Shown: positions 1-10,156, counted from the stretch's first letter. The stretch: DNA of 64,000 nucleotides from Sulfitobacter sp. F26204 (GCF_026410305.1 NZ_JAPMLQ010000007.1:186001-250000), one strand, 5' to 3'. The notes: generated by a model from the sequence alone, not told the origin. Made by a program: numbers and translations.

Positions 1-312
1 AAGCGTCCGCAAGATCCTGACGGTTACCCCTGTGCAATGGCTGTCTCAGCCTTGCAAGAGGATGGTTTGGCGCAGGCCTGGGACAGCATGAAAGCACTGG
101 TGGCCTGGCGTCGGGAAAACGGGTTCTGGGATCAGGCGCGGGCAACGCAGGCGCGATATTGGTTTGAAGAAGACGTCAAACAGCGGTTGCTGGCGCAGTT
201 GCAGGGACCGGAGGCGCGCGCGGCATTGGCCCAGTTAAGCGATCAGGTTGCAGCGGGAGAGGTTGATCCCTCCGTCGCTGCGCAGGGTTTTGTCGAAGGA
301 TTAGGACGATAG
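1..312 (+). CDS. meaB: MeaB/ArgK-type GTPase, C-terminal fragment
   Basis: The reading frame is open from base 1, so only the last 103 residues are present; the GTPase domain lies outside the window. The tail contains the stretches VSALQEDGLAQAW and ARYWFEEDVKQRLL, which resemble the helical C-terminus of the MeaB/ArgK P-loop GTPases. These proteins chaperone methylmalonyl-CoA mutase and control loading and repair of its cobalamin cofactor. No mutase gene is visible here. The identification rests on the C-terminal region only, so the family is likely but the exact subfamily is less certain. Confidence 0.75.
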   Translation, partial: KRPQDPDGYPCAMAVSALQEDGLAQAWDSMKALVAWRRENGFWDQARATQARYWFEEDVKQRLLAQLQGPEARAALAQLSDQVAAGEVDPSVAAQGFVEGLGR

Positions 313-442
313 CGTCAGGCGTGAAACGCTTGGGAAGTTACTGCGCGTTCACTTTCAGCTCATTCGACCTTTCGGCCGCCTTGTCCGTGTAAACCTCTGC
401 TTCCCATTTGAAAGACAGGTATACGGCATTATTGAGAATGCG

Positions 443-1393
443 TTAACCTGCTTTGGGGTGCGCGCGATTGTAGACTTCCATCAATCGCGCCGTATCCACG
501 GCCGTATAGGCCTGCGTGGTCGACAGCGATGCATGGCCCAGCAATTCCTGAATTGCACGCAAATCGCCGCCGGCATCCAGCAGATGTGTAGCAAAACTGT
601 GGCGCATGGCATGTGGGGTTGCCGTTGCGGGCAGGCCCAGTTGCATCCGCGCATCAGCCATCACCTTGGCAATGCTGCGCGCGGATAAAGGCCCGCCTCT
701 GATCGCCCTGAAAAGCGGTGCATCGGGCGTTTTGGGGTAGGGGCACAGGCGTGAGTAGTTTTCAACTGCCTCGCGTGCCGCCGGCAAGACCGGTACCATG
801 CGTTCCTTGCCCCCCTTGCCGAAAATCCGCAAGGACTCAGGCAATGGAGCATCGCGTCCCGTCAGCGCAAGCGCCTCGGAAATGCGCAGCCCACATCCCC
901 AGAGCAGGGTCAATACCGCGACATCACGCGCTGAAACCCAGGGCCGATCAGATTGGATTTCCACACAATCGATCAAAGCCTTGGCTGCATCGACCGCAAG
1001 AGGACGTGGCAATTTCTTTTGATACTTCGGTGCACGTGTCGATAAGACGGCGGTTGGTTCAAACCCTTCACGCGACGCAAGCCAACGGTAGAACGCTTTG
1101 ACGGCCGACAGCTTTCGTGCCATTGAACGTGGGCCAACGTCAGGGCCGCGCGTGCGTGCCATCCATGCGCGCATGTCGGTGATCGTGATCTGTGCCAGCG
1201 CGGCCAACCCTTGGGATTCTGCCTTGAAGGCGGTGATGAAAGCGAGAAAATCCGCAACATCGCCCTGATAGGCGGTGATGGTGTTTTCCGCGGCGCCCTT
1301 CAGGCTGCGCTGGTGATTCAGCCACGTTTGCAATGCGTCACGTGCTGCAGGGCTGATCAGCCTGATGTCGTTGGCGTGTTCGGCGCGGCTCAA
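443..1393 (-). CDS. xerC: Tyrosine recombinase XerC
   Basis: This 316-residue protein is a site-specific tyrosine recombinase of the XerC/XerD type, which resolves chromosome dimers at dif during cell division. An N-terminal SAM-like DNA-binding domain (about residues 15-110) precedes the catalytic domain. The catalytic set is complete: Arg170 in GCGLRISEAL, a lysine in the GKGGKER hairpin (192-198), HAMR (261-264), His287 in LLGHASL and the nucleophile Tyr296 in TTQAYT. The start is a TTG overlapping the stop of the upstream DUF484 gene (TTGA), so the two are probably translationally coupled. The xerC-DUF484 pairing is common in proteobacteria. XerC rather than XerD is inferred from this neighbour. 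Confidence 0.93.
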   Translation of the reverse strand: MSRAEHANDIRLISPAARDALQTWLNHQRSLKGAAENTITAYQGDVADFLAFITAFKAESQGLAALAQITITDMRAWMARTRGPDVGPRSMARKLSAVKAFYRWLASREGFEPTAVLSTRAPKYQKKLPRPLAVDAAKALIDCVEIQSDRPWVSARDVAVLTLLWGCGLRISEALALTGRDAPLPESLRIFGKGGKERMVPVLPAAREAVENYSRLCPYPKTPDAPLFRAIRGGPLSARSIAKVMADARMQLGLPATATPHAMRHSFATHLLDAGGDLRAIQELLGHASLSTTQAYTAVDTARLMEVYNRAHPKAG

Positions 1394-2097
1394 GACAACC
1401 AGCGGCGCATGGCGCGTTCGAAAACGCCGGTGAAAAATGTCAGCAAATCGGTACCCTGCTGCGGTCCGAACATATGCGGATCTTCGGCCCCGAGCACCAG
1501 GACCCCAGGCAGGCGACCCGCGCCAAAATCAAGTTTCAGACAGGCTTCCGATCGGATCCAGTCTGCCTTTTCGCCATAAATCTGTTCTGACCCGTCCTGA
1601 ACACCGCGTAGGGTGACTTGTCGTGCGATGCCGCCACGACCGTTGGTCAAATAATCGTCGATAAAGCCCGGTTCTGCGACGCTCAGCACATCGCCCAGAC
1701 GCTGCACCGCTGGATCATTGTCGTTCTGTACCGATTCAAGGACCAGTTTCACGGCATCAACGCGCAGTATGTCACCGACTTCACCACCCAGATTGCGCAG
1801 GAAGGGTTCAAATTCGACCGGATCAAGCATGCGCAGGATGGCGCGGTGGATCTGATTGGTACCGGCAAGGTTTTCGTAGGCAGCAGCAATCACGCTACGG
1901 TGGGTGTCTTCCAACCGGTCAAGCCGTGCTTCGAGCCGTTCCATGGCGATGCCACGCAAATCGACGATATTGCCGCCCATCGCTTTTTCATTGGCTGCGA
2001 TCAACGCTTGCATGACATCGTTGTCATCCAGAATAACGTCGGGTTTGGAAATGATCGCCTCTCGCAAGGCGTCATCGATCTTGGGATTGCTACTCAT
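1390..2097 (-). CDS. DUF484 family protein
   Basis: This 235-residue cytoplasmic protein belongs to the DUF484 family, which has a GAF-like fold and is routinely found next to xerC. The N-terminal part (about 1-80) is a charged helical region with a probable short coiled coil around MERLEARLDRLEDTH. The C-terminal half should form the GAF-like domain. No catalytic residues are known for the family and its function is unestablished. The gene runs directly into xerC with a 4-base overlap, so co-transcription is almost certain. Confidence 0.85.
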   Translation of the reverse strand: MSSNPKIDDALREAIISKPDVILDDNDVMQALIAANEKAMGGNIVDLRGIAMERLEARLDRLEDTHRSVIAAAYENLAGTNQIHRAILRMLDPVEFEPFLRNLGGEVGDILRVDAVKLVLESVQNDNDPAVQRLGDVLSVAEPGFIDDYLTNGRGGIARQVTLRGVQDGSEQIYGEKADWIRSEACLKLDFGAGRLPGVLVLGAEDPHMFGPQQGTDLLTFFTGVFERAMRRWLS

Positions 2098-2240
2098 ATC
2101 AGTCTCGTGCTGTTTGCGGTCCTATAACATGGAGGCAGAGAGAAATCTGCCCCCAAGTTGTGCTATTGGCCACCTGTGGCTGATCGGTGTCAGCCTGCAC
2201 CGACGCTCCAGCGGCTTTGGAAGGTGCCGGGTCTGTCGGA

Positions 2241-2894
2241 TCAGAGGATGTTCTGGCCGGTCTTCGCCCAGTCTTTCATGAACTGGTCCAGACCTGCATT
2301 TGTCAAAGGATGGGTTGCCAGCTTCTTGATGACTTCAGGCGGCGCAGTCATCACGTCTGCGCCGATCAGCGCGCAATCGTGCACATGCGCGACCGAGCGG
2401 ATCGAGGCGGCGAGAATGTTGGTTTCAAAACCATAATTGTCATAAATTGTACGGATGTCCTGGATCAGGTCCATACCATCAACATTTATGTCGTCCAGAC
2501 GCCCGATGAATGGCGAGATAAAAGTCGCACCGGCTTTGGCAGCGAGCAAGGCCTGATTGGCGGAAAAGCACAGGGTGACGTTGACCATGCGGCCTTCGCC
2601 TGACAGGGTCTTGCAGGCCTTCAACCCGTCCCATGTCAGCGGCAGCTTGATGGCGATGTTATCGGCAATCTCGGCCAGTTTGCGACCTTCAGCGATCATC
2701 GCATCTGCTTCCATGGCGACGACTTCGGCACTGACGGGACCTTGGACAAGATCACAGATTTCCTTGGTGACTTCCATGATGTCGCGGCCGGATTTCAGGA
2801 TCAAAGAAGGATTGGTCGTGACCCCATCGACCATGCCCAGATCATTGAGTTCGGCAATGGCGTCGATTTCGGCGGTATCTACGAAAAATTTCAT
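2241..2894 (-). CDS. fsa: Fructose-6-phosphate aldolase / transaldolase-like protein
   Basis: The 217-residue length is typical of the short transaldolase subfamily (TalC/FSA). These single-domain TIM barrels either interconvert pentose-phosphate intermediates or cleave fructose 6-phosphate to dihydroxyacetone and glyceraldehyde 3-phosphate. Visible signatures are FVDTA at the N-terminus (Asp6), GVTTNPSLI (24-32) and the Schiff-base lysine Lys83 in [10 protein letters not shown]. An AAGGACA ribosome binding site precedes the ATG. It is divergent from priA across an 85-base gap. Which of the two reactions dominates cannot be decided from sequence. Confidence 0.9.
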   Translation of the reverse strand: MKFFVDTAEIDAIAELNDLGMVDGVTTNPSLILKSGRDIMEVTKEICDLVQGPVSAEVVAMEADAMIAEGRKLAEIADNIAIKLPLTWDGLKACKTLSGEGRMVNVTLCFSANQALLAAKAGATFISPFIGRLDDINVDGMDLIQDIRTIYDNYGFETNILAASIRSVAHVHDCALIGADVMTAPPEVIKKLATHPLTNAGLDQFMKDWAKTGQNIL

Positions 2895-2979
2895 GCGAGC
2901 TGTCCTTGCGGTTGAGAGGGGATGCGTTGATCTTGGGTCTAGCCTATGATTTGGCGACCTGAAACCCTCTTTTAGCGAT
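2895..2979. promoter_or_regulatory. Divergent fsa/priA intergenic region
   Basis: This 85-base gap separates the start codons of two divergently transcribed genes and must carry both promoters. I could not pick -35/-10 boxes with confidence. Confidence 0.4.
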
Positions 2980-5187
2980 GTGGACCCTTTGGTGGACAGC
3001 CCTGAATTCTTCGACCATGGCGATCTGATTGCTGTGTTGACAACACAGCCTCTGGGGCGTGCGCTGGATTACAAAGCACCCGAAGGCGGCTGCCATCTAG
3101 GCGCATTTGTCGAAGTGCCTCTTGGTCCTCGCAAGGTGTTGGGCGTGGTCTGGGGACCGGGGCAGGGCGATTATGATTATGCCAAGGTGCGTCACGTTAT
3201 CCGTGTTTTGGACGCTGCACCGATGCGCCTTGAGTTGCGTTCGTTCCTGGAACGTGCAGCGGCTTATACGCTGACGCCGATGCCTGCGATGCTGCGTCTG
3301 GCGACAAGAGCGCCGGGGTTGGGTGACCCGCCTTCCATGCGAAAAATTTACCGGAGAGGGGATAAGCAACCGTCCAAAATGACGGATGCACGGCGGCGTG
3401 TGCTGGCGACTTTGGACGAATACGGTGATCTTTCCTTTACGTTAAAGGAACTCGCCGAGATGTCGGGCGTGACCGCATCGGTGATCAAGGGATTGGTCAC
3501 TCAGGACACAGTGTTTGAAGAAGACAGCCCGCGCGATCTGCCGTTTATGCCTATGGATGCAGGCCGCCCCAGCAAATCTCTGACAGAGGATCAAGCTGCC
3601 GCTTCTGCCGCACTTGCCCAAGGCGTGCGTGCAGGGAGATATGGCACGACGCTGCTGCGCGGGGTCACAGGATCTGGCAAGACCGAAGTATATCTTGAAG
3701 CTGTGGCTGCTGCATTGAAAACAGGACGGCAGGCGTTGGTCTTGTTACCGGAAATCGCGCTGACGGAACAGTTCCTGACCCGTGTTCAGGAAAGGTTCGG
3801 GGCAAAACCTGCCGAATGGCATTCTGGTGCAACCATGACCGAGCGGCGGCGTATCTGGCGGATGGTCGGTCAAGGGCAGTGCCAATTGGTGATCGGGGCG
3901 CGTTCGGCACTGTTTCTTCCTTTTCAGAACCTTGGTCTCATCGTCGTCGATGAAGAACACGACACCTCTTACAAGCAGGAAGAAGGGGTCCTTTACAATG
4001 CACGTGACATGGCAGTGCTGCGCGCAGCGATTTGTGGGGCGCAGGTGGTGCTGGCCTCTGCTACGCCGTCATTGGAAAGTTGGGCAAATGTCGAAGCCGG
4101 CAAATACAATCGGCTTGAACTGACCTCCCGTTTTGGTCCGGCAGTGATGCCGACGATGGGGGCGATTGACATGCGCAGCGAAGGCCTGCCAAGTGATCGT
4201 TGGGTTTCACCTTCCTTACAGGGAGAGGTCAACAAGCGTCTGGAAAAAGGTGAACAGGCGATGTTGTTCATCAACCGCCGTGGCTATGCACCGGTCACCC
4301 TGTGTCGGGCGTGCGGGCATCAGATCGGTTGCGACGATTGTGATGCCCGTATGGTCGAGCACCGCTTTCTGAAACGATTGGTCTGTCACCAATGTGGTGA
4401 AAGCAAACCGATGCCCGACGCCTGCCCAAGCTGTGAGGCGGTGGGCAAACTTGCACCTGTCGGACCGGGGGTTGAGCGGCTCGGAGAAGAAGCGGCAGCA
4501 ATCTGGCCAGAGGCGCGCATTGCGACCTTGAGTTCGGATATGTACGGTTCTGCACGTGCTCTCAAAGCCGAGATCGCCGGCATCGCTGACGGGGCGGCTG
4601 ACATTGTTATCGGCACACAATTGGTGGCCAAGGGGCATAACTTTCCCAATCTGACCCTTGTTGGCGTCATTGATGCGGACCTTGGATTGATGGGATCCGA
4701 TCTGCGGGCAGCGGAACGGACGTTTCAGCTGATGCGTCAGGTTGCCGGGCGTGCAGGCCGTGTCGAGGCACCGGGCATGGCGTTACTTCAAACTTATCAG
4801 CCGGAACACCCCGTCATTCGCGCGATCCTGGCCGGCGACGAAGAAAAGTTTTGGGCGGCAGAGGCGGCGGAGCGACGACAGGCAGGAGTTCCCCCCTACG
4901 GGCGTATGGCAGGGATAATTCTGTCAGGTTCGGATGCGGCCGCAGCTTTCGATGCAGGCAACCTGCTGGCCCGTCAGGATGGTGCCCTGCGCCGCATCGG
5001 TGCGCAGGTGTTCGGGCCGGCACCGGCCCCAATCGCACGCGTTCGGGGGCGGCATCGCGTGCGCCTGCTGGTAAAAGCCGAAAAATCCGCGCCGTTGCAG
5101 GACGCCTTGGCAGACTGGGTCGGACAGTTGCGTTTGAAGGGCGATCTGCGCCTGGCAGTCGATATCGATCCTCAGAGTTTCTATTGA
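2980..5187 (+). CDS. priA: Primosomal protein N' (PriA helicase)
   Basis: PriA is the 3'-5' superfamily 2 helicase that reloads the replisome at collapsed forks. The protein is up to 735 residues. It has an N-terminal DNA-binding domain (about 15-110), Walker A GVTGSGKT (228-235), the DEEH box (324-327) and a zinc module with eight cysteines (442, 445, 451, 454, 469, 472, 482, 485) embedded in the helicase core. The C-terminal domain follows motif VI (QVAGRAGR). The start is unclear: GTG at 2980 and GTG at 2992 are both possible and neither has a strong ribosome binding site. The gene stands alone. Confidence 0.95.
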   Translation: MDPLVDSPEFFDHGDLIAVLTTQPLGRALDYKAPEGGCHLGAFVEVPLGPRKVLGVVWGPGQGDYDYAKVRHVIRVLDAAPMRLELRSFLERAAAYTLTPMPAMLRLATRAPGLGDPPSMRKIYRRGDKQPSKMTDARRRVLATLDEYGDLSFTLKELAEMSGVTASVIKGLVTQDTVFEEDSPRDLPFMPMDAGRPSKSLTEDQAAASAALAQGVRAGRYGTTLLRGVTGSGKTEVYLEAVAAALKTGRQALVLLPEIALTEQFLTRVQERFGAKPAEWHSGATMTERRRIWRMVGQGQCQLVIGARSALFLPFQNLGLIVVDEEHDTSYKQEEGVLYNARDMAVLRAAICGAQVVLASATPSLESWANVEAGKYNRLELTSRFGPAVMPTMGAIDMRSEGLPSDRWVSPSLQGEVNKRLEKGEQAMLFINRRGYAPVTLCRACGHQIGCDDCDARMVEHRFLKRLVCHQCGESKPMPDACPSCEAVGKLAPVGPGVERLGEEAAAIWPEARIATLSSDMYGSARALKAEIAGIADGAADIVIGTQLVAKGHNFPNLTLVGVIDADLGLMGSDLRAAERTFQLMRQVAGRAGRVEAPGMALLQTYQPEHPVIRAILAGDEEKFWAAEAAERRQAGVPPYGRMAGIILSGSDAAAAFDAGNLLARQDGALRRIGAQVFGPAPAPIARVRGRHRVRLLVKAEKSAPLQDALADWVGQLRLKGDLRLAVDIDPQSFY

Positions 5188-5442
5188 CGGTGTAGCAACA
5201 TCCTGAATCTGGTGCTTCCTAACTGTAAAAACCGTTAGTTGTGCTTGCCTTCAAACATGGACAGGTAACGACATCCCGCCGTCGGCGCGCAAGGGAGACA
5301 AAGCCAGTAAATGGTGGCGGATTCACGAGCAGGCAAAAGGCGGCATCTGTTGTGCTACAAGGGCGCGCACGACATTTGAAAGCGTTCTGCATGGGGTGTT
5401 TTCCATATCGTCTTTTTTGTGGGACAGGCGTAAGGGTGACGA
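5188..5442. other. Intergenic region priA-MFS
   Basis: These 255 bases hold no open frame with protein-like composition. A short inverted repeat near 5219-5238 (CTAACTG...CGTTAG) could end priA transcription weakly, but no T-run follows it. I see nothing else definable. Confidence 0.3.
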
Positions 5443-6675
5443 ATGGCTCAATACATCTCCCTTGAAGAGGCCAAAGCCCTACCGTTTTGGCGTCGACCGG
5501 TTTCGCTGTTATTCTTGCTGGCATTGGCGATGCCGATTGCGTTCAATACCTGGGCTGCCTTGTTGAACAATTTTGTTGTTGAGGTTGCGGGGTTTGACGG
5601 CGCAGACATCGGTCTGTTGCATACGGTTCGCGAGATACCCGGCTTTCTGGCTGTAGGCGTAATTGCGATCATCGTTTTTGTGAGAGAACAGGTGCTGGGG
5701 CTGGTGTCCTTGATCCTGCTGGGGGTTGCGACAGCCTTTACCGCTTGGTTCCCGTCTCTGGCCGGGATTTTGACGCTGACGATGCTGAGTTCTATCGGGT
5801 TTCACTATTTTGAAACGGTGAACCAATCCTTGCAGTTGCAATGGCTCAAGATCGAGGATGCACCGCGAATGCTGGGCTGGTTGCTGGCTGCTGGCTCTTT
5901 TGCCACGCTCCTTGCCTATCTTGCAATCATGGCGCTGTGGGAAACCTTCAATCTGTCCTACAATAGCGTCTATATGATCGGGGGCGGCGTGACCGTCATG
6001 ATCGCGGTCTTTGCAATGCTGGCCTATCCTCAGTTTGAATCTCCGACGCCGCAACACAAGACCATGATTCTGCGCAAGCGGTACTGGTTGTATTATGCGC
6101 TACAATTCATGGGCGGTGCACGCCGCCAGATTTTCATGGTCTTTGCCGGTTTCATGATGGTGGAACGGTTCGGCTTTGAAGTGCACGAAATCACTACGCT
6201 TTATTTAATCAATTTGGTGGTGAACATCTTGTTTGCACCACTTCTTGGGCGGGCTGTTGGATATTTTGGCGAACGACGTACCTTGGGATTTGAATATATT
6301 GGACTGGTATTGGTCTTTCTCAGTTATGGCGGTGTCTATTTTCTGGGTTGGGGCGTCATAGTGGCTGCCACCCTGTATGTGCTGGACCATATGTTTTTTG
6401 CACTGGCAATGGCACAAAAAACCTATTTTCAGAAAATTGCGGATCCTGCTGACATCGCGCCTACGGCTGCTGTTGCCTTTACCATCAACCACATCGCAGC
6501 GGTGTTTTTGCCGGTTGTGTTAGGTTTGCTCTGGCTGGTGTCCCCTGCTGCCGTGTTCTTTCTGGCGGCGGCGATGGCAGCGGTTTCTTTTGGCTTGGCA
6601 ATGCTTGTCCCTCGGCATCCGACGCCGGGAAATGAAACCGTTTTCAGCAATGGTATCCCACAGGTTGCGGTATAG
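5443..6675 (+). CDS. MFS transporter, substrate unknown
   Basis: The 410-residue protein is strongly hydrophobic with about ten to twelve membrane segments in two halves, as expected for a Major Facilitator Superfamily permease in the inner membrane. The N-terminus contains a short cytoplasmic lead (MAQYISLEEAKALPFWRRP) before the first helix at about 22-42. The segment RKRYWLYYALQFMGGARRQIF in the middle marks the inter-domain loop and the start of the second half. I see no residues that identify a substrate. It is followed by a non-coding gap and appears monocistronic. Confidence 0.75.
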   Translation: MAQYISLEEAKALPFWRRPVSLLFLLALAMPIAFNTWAALLNNFVVEVAGFDGADIGLLHTVREIPGFLAVGVIAIIVFVREQVLGLVSLILLGVATAFTAWFPSLAGILTLTMLSSIGFHYFETVNQSLQLQWLKIEDAPRMLGWLLAAGSFATLLAYLAIMALWETFNLSYNSVYMIGGGVTVMIAVFAMLAYPQFESPTPQHKTMILRKRYWLYYALQFMGGARRQIFMVFAGFMMVERFGFEVHEITTLYLINLVVNILFAPLLGRAVGYFGERRTLGFEYIGLVLVFLSYGGVYFLGWGVIVAATLYVLDHMFFALAMAQKTYFQKIADPADIAPTAAVAFTINHIAAVFLPVVLGLLWLVSPAAVFFLAAAMAAVSFGLAMLVPRHPTPGNETVFSNGIPQVAV

Positions 6676-6853
6676 CATGCGACAGGGAGCCGGCCGCACC
6701 AGCCCTTTCAGTGGGGAGGTCTGCCTAATTGGTGATGATGATTTCCCTGTTGGTGGATAGGACAATCCTGTTTTGCGGTCACGGCAACGGGTTGTAACTC
6801 TTCATACCGGTCCTTCGATCTTGTGAAATGCTTGCAAATTGCGGGAGCTGGCC

Positions 6854-6879
6854 GGGTCAGGTGACATCACCCTTGACCC
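6854..6879 (+). other. Inverted repeat upstream of prmA
   Basis: GGGTCAGGT pairs with ACC(CT)TGACCC across a 6-base loop with a two-base bulge. It lies about 50 bases before prmA and is not followed by a T-run. It could be an operator or a leader RNA hairpin, or a terminator remnant of the upstream MFS gene. Confidence 0.3.
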
Positions 6880-6927
6880 CGAATACACACAGGCCTACGC
6901 GAAACCTGACCAACACCGGAGATGAGA

Positions 6928-7800
6928 ATGGCGACCTTCACCGCTTTGACGACACTGACAGGACGTGACGCTGCCTATGCGCTGGGCGAAGCGATGGAAC
7001 GGCTGGAACCGGAACCGACCGGCGTAGGCGTCTTTGAGATGGAGGACGGATCAGGTTTGTGGGAAGTCGGTGCCTATTTCGAAGCGCTACCCGATGATAC
7101 AGCACTTGCCGTATTGGCGGTGGCGATGAAGGCAAAACCATTTGTCGTTTCAGAACTTCCCGACACCGATTGGGTCGCCCATGTGCGTCGTGAACTGGCT
7201 CCTGTCGAGGCCGGTCGCTTTTTTGTATATGGCTCTCATGATGCGGATAAAGTGCCGGTTGATTGTGAGCCTTTGCTGATCGAAGCTGCGATGGCATTTG
7301 GAACGGGACACCATGGTACCACCCTGGGCTGCCTGCGAGCGCTGGACCGCCTGGCGAACGATGGGTTTGTCGGTAGGCGTGTGATTGACGTGGGGTGCGG
7401 CACGGCGGTGCTTGCCATGGCAGCGGCACGAATTTGGCCCGAGATGGTGCTGGCCAGCGACATTGACGAGGTTGCGGTAGAGGTCGCGCAGGCCAATGTT
7501 GTGGCCAACGGGCTCACCGACCGTGTTACCTGTGTCGAAGCTGCGGGCTTTGACCATCCCGTTCTCGCGGCGGCTGCGCCTTTTGATCTGGTATTTGCAA
7601 ATATCCTGAAGGGGCCGCTGATCGCGCTCGCGCCCGATATGGCGTCGGCAATGCAACCGGGGGGCTATGCGATTCTATCCGGTATCCTTAACGAACAGGC
7701 GGATGAAGTGATCGCGGTTTATGCGCAATCCGGCATCAATCTTATCCATAGTCAAAGCATTGTTGACTGGACCACTCTCACCCTTCAAAAAAAGACCTAA
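6928..7800 (+). CDS. prmA: Ribosomal protein L11 methyltransferase
   Basis: PrmA trimethylates several amino groups of ribosomal protein L11 using S-adenosylmethionine. The 290-residue protein has an N-terminal substrate-recognition domain (about 1-100), then FGTGHHGTT (124-132), the SAM-binding loop DVGCGT (154-159) and the NILKGPL motif that resembles the catalytic NPP(Y/F) loop of N-methyltransferases. I chose ATG 6928 because CGGAG at 6917-6921 then has a 6-base spacing; ATG 6922 would abut the ribosome binding site. A clear terminator follows. Confidence 0.92.
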   Translation: MATFTALTTLTGRDAAYALGEAMERLEPEPTGVGVFEMEDGSGLWEVGAYFEALPDDTALAVLAVAMKAKPFVVSELPDTDWVAHVRRELAPVEAGRFFVYGSHDADKVPVDCEPLLIEAAMAFGTGHHGTTLGCLRALDRLANDGFVGRRVIDVGCGTAVLAMAAARIWPEMVLASDIDEVAVEVAQANVVANGLTDRVTCVEAAGFDHPVLAAAAPFDLVFANILKGPLIALAPDMASAMQPGGYAILSGILNEQADEVIAVYAQSGINLIHSQSIVDWTTLTLQKKT

Positions 7801-7821
7801 ATTCATGGGGTTTTACGGTTT

Positions 7822-7845
7822 AATCTGGGCACTTGCCCAGATTTT
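7822..7845 (+). terminator. Intrinsic terminator of prmA
   Basis: AATCTGGG and CCCAGATT form a perfect 8-bp stem (extendable to 10) around a short loop, followed by TTTT. It lies about 20 bases after the prmA stop. Confidence 0.75.
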
Positions 7846-7913
7846 GCCACATTTCGTGGTTAGTATATCGTTAACAGCGGTGGGGGCCGATTGTTAGATG
7901 AAAGACCACTGTC

Positions 7914-8264
7914 ATGGTTGAGACCCACGATCATTTTGTAAACCGCCTGAACACGCTTGGGCGCAAGCATAAAAAAATGACGCATGGATATTCTACGAAG
8001 ATCGGCAAGGATGGGTTGATCGTCGTCAAGGCCAAGCGCCGCCGCATGGGAGGCGGTGTTGCGATCAAATTCGTGCTGCTGCTTGCCATCGGATTTTTCG
8101 GGTTCAAGATTTTCGCGCTTTCCGCTGTTGGCCCCGTGACCTACAACGAACGGCTGTCCAAATTGGAAAACGGTACTGTGATTGAAAAGGTCGGGGCCAG
8201 GGCGCTTGCAATTGACCCCGTCACCCAATCGGTTGCCGGATCTGTCGGAACGGTAATGCGCTAG
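7914..8264 (+). CDS. Small single-pass membrane protein, unknown function
   Basis: This 116-residue protein has a basic N-terminal 45 residues (several Lys/Arg including KAKRRR), one hydrophobic helix at about 49-68 and a C-terminal part of about 45 residues. The charge pattern suggests an N-in, C-out bitopic inner-membrane protein. I do not recognise a characterised family; proteins of this form occur in other Rhodobacterales. It is flanked by terminators on both sides, so it is a single-gene transcription unit. Confidence 0.65.
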   Translation: MVETHDHFVNRLNTLGRKHKKMTHGYSTKIGKDGLIVVKAKRRRMGGGVAIKFVLLLAIGFFGFKIFALSAVGPVTYNERLSKLENGTVIEKVGARALAIDPVTQSVAGSVGTVMR

Positions 8265-8316
8265 AAATTTCGTCCGATTGCCGGACATGACGAACAACTG
8301 CTATCTCCAAGGCATG

Positions 8317-8355
8317 AAAAAGCCGCGCTTTCTGAGGGTCAGAGCGCGGCTTTTT
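8317..8355. terminator. Bidirectional intrinsic terminator
   Basis: A-run, GCCGCGCT, a 13-base loop, AGCGCGGC and T-run form a 13-bp stem including the A/T arms. It sits between the convergent small membrane-protein gene (plus) and the DUF1127 gene (minus) and has T-runs in both orientations. Confidence 0.9.
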
Positions 8356-8413
8356 TAATTTGTCGACATCCCCGAAAGGCGGGCGGTGCAGGGGGCCGGA
8401 CTATCCGTCGTGT

Positions 8414-8623
8414 TTAGCGGAAGAACTCTGGCTGCGCGACCGCGTCGATGTCCCCACGTACCAGACCGATATCATCCAGTTCGCGATCAGACAAAGCGGC
8501 CAGTGCTGCGCGCGTGACGCGCGCGTCGTTCCATGCAACGACAGCGGCGAGGCTGCGAGAGAAGAAGGAAGAAACGGCTGAAGCTGAGCCGTATGCTGTG
8601 CGGGTTGTGTCAAAAGCTGCCAT
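8414..8623 (-). CDS. DUF1127 domain protein
   Basis: The 69-residue protein ends in the DUF1127 signature ALAALSDRELDDIGLVRGDI, a short Arg/Leu-rich helical motif abundant in alphaproteobacteria. Known small DUF1127 proteins in this class have been linked to RNA turnover, phosphate and carbon metabolism, and stress responses, often under RpoH control. The N-terminal part has two short amphipathic helices. AAGGACGG lies just upstream of the ATG. Which role applies here is unknown. Confidence 0.85.
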   Translation of the reverse strand: MAAFDTTRTAYGSASAVSSFFSRSLAAVVAWNDARVTRAALAALSDRELDDIGLVRGDIDAVAQPEFFR

Positions 8624-8955
8624 TTGAGCCGTCCTTATACATATTTGTTATGCCGATTTCCTCGGCGGTATGAGGGCCAGATAGGCAGAATGGATTCGCT
8701 TCGCAATGGCAATAAGCGCATGCGTGATCTGCGTTTTCTGCATAGGTCGGGAAGGCAGATAAAACACCGGAAATTAAGGCAAAATTGTGTTCCGGACGGG
8801 CAGTTCCAGAGCCTTTGGATGGGCAAAAGCGGGCCTGTGATCCGTTTGCGACGCAACGCAGGTCGCAATCGAACTTCTGCACAAATGCTTGGCGGATGTT
8901 CGCGTTTCGTGCTAGTGCACCAAAAAAGCAACAATTTTTCTGAGGGCAGGACCAA
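8624..8955. other. Intergenic region between DUF1127 gene and ruvC
   Basis: These 332 bases separate two divergent genes and should contain both promoters; GGCAGGA at 8945-8951 is the ruvC ribosome binding site. Several frames stay open through it on both strands, but none has a ribosome binding site or recognisable homology. I did not call a gene here. Confidence 0.4.
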
Positions 8956-9459
8956 ATGCGGATAATCGGCATTGATCCGGGGTTACGTAACCTCGGCTGG
9001 GGCGTAATCGACGTGACGGGCAATCGAATCTCTCATGTGGCAAACGGGGTGTGTCATTCCCAGGGCAACGATCTGGCGCAAAGGTTGTTGTCCCTCCACT
9101 TGCAATTGACCGAGGTCTTCACTGTCCATCGGCCATTGTCGGCGGCAATTGAACAGACCTTTGTCAACAAGGACGGTGCAGGTACATTGAAGCTGGGTCA
9201 GGCGCGGGGCATCGCGATGCTGGTTCCGGCACAGGCCGGACTGCCGGTCGGGGAATATGCGCCCAACAAGGTCAAGAAAACGGTCGTGGGCGTGGGGCAT
9301 GCGGACAAGGGACAGGTGGCCCATATGGTCAAGGTGCAATTGCCCGGTGTGGTCCTGCACGGGCCGGATGCGACCGACGCCCTGGCGATTGCAATCTGTC
9401 ATGCGCATCACGGCGGAGCCAGCTCCCTGGCGGCGGCTGTGGCGAGGGCCACTGCATGA
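8956..9459 (+). CDS. ruvC: Holliday junction endonuclease RuvC
   Basis: RuvC resolves Holliday junctions by symmetric nicking. The protein is 167 residues, the usual size, with the RNase-H-fold catalytic acids at the same positions as in E. coli: Asp7 (GIDPG), Glu66 (AIEQTF), Asp138 and Asp141 (GPDATDALA). The stop overlaps the ruvA start by four bases (ATGA), and ruvB follows, so this is a full ruvCAB operon. Confidence 0.97.
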   Translation: MRIIGIDPGLRNLGWGVIDVTGNRISHVANGVCHSQGNDLAQRLLSLHLQLTEVFTVHRPLSAAIEQTFVNKDGAGTLKLGQARGIAMLVPAQAGLPVGEYAPNKVKKTVVGVGHADKGQVAHMVKVQLPGVVLHGPDATDALAIAICHAHHGGASSLAAAVARATA

Positions 9460-10115
9460 TTGGCAAGATCACCGGTCGTATAGAATACCGCGCCGCCGAC
9501 CACGTTCTGATTGATGTGCGCGGTGTGGGCTATCTGGTTTATTGTTCTGATCGCACCCTCGCTGGTTTGCCCGGAACCGGTGAGGCAGCGGCGCTCTATA
9601 CAGATTTGCTGGTGCGCGAGGATGTCCTGCAATTGTTTGGATTTCAGACGCTGGTAGAGAAGGAATGGCATCGCCTGCTGACCTCGGTACAGGGGATCGG
9701 CGCCAAGGCTTCTTTGGCGATCCTCGGGGCACTTGGGCCGGACGGGGTGAGCCGTGCTATTGCCCTGGGGGATTGGAATGCGGTGAAGGCCGCCAAAGGG
9801 GTTGGACCCAAGATTGCCCAGCGGGTTGTGCTTGACCTGAAAGACAAGGCACCCGGCGTGATGGCAATGTCAGGGACTCTGGCCGATGCACAGGGTGGCG
9901 TGGAAGCCGAAGTTATCGAACAGAGTACCAGGGCCAAAAAAGCAACGCCGTCAAACCCGTCTGCGCAGGCAGAGGCGCTGTCGGCGCTGGCCAATCTTGG
10001 ATATGCTCCCGGTGATGCAGCAGGTGCTGTCGCCGAGGCTGCAGGCAACATGCCGGATGCACAAACGCCGGATCTGATCCGCGCGGCGTTGAAACTACTT
10101 GCCCCCAAAGGCTAG
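9456..10115 (+). CDS. ruvA: Holliday junction branch migration protein RuvA
   Basis: RuvA forms tetramers that hold the four-way junction and position the RuvB motors. The 219-residue protein has the N-terminal OB fold (about 1-62), the central helix-hairpin-helix region ([26 protein letters not shown]) and a C-terminal RuvB-contacting three-helix domain (about 165-219) after an Ala/Lys-rich linker. Translational coupling to ruvC is indicated by the ATGA overlap. Confidence 0.96.
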   Translation: MIGKITGRIEYRAADHVLIDVRGVGYLVYCSDRTLAGLPGTGEAAALYTDLLVREDVLQLFGFQTLVEKEWHRLLTSVQGIGAKASLAILGALGPDGVSRAIALGDWNAVKAAKGVGPKIAQRVVLDLKDKAPGVMAMSGTLADAQGGVEAEVIEQSTRAKKATPSNPSAQAEALSALANLGYAPGDAAGAVAEAAGNMPDAQTPDLIRAALKLLAPKG

Positions 10116-10156
10116 GGTGATGCAACAGGCCGGGACGGGCCTGACGCACGTAAAGG

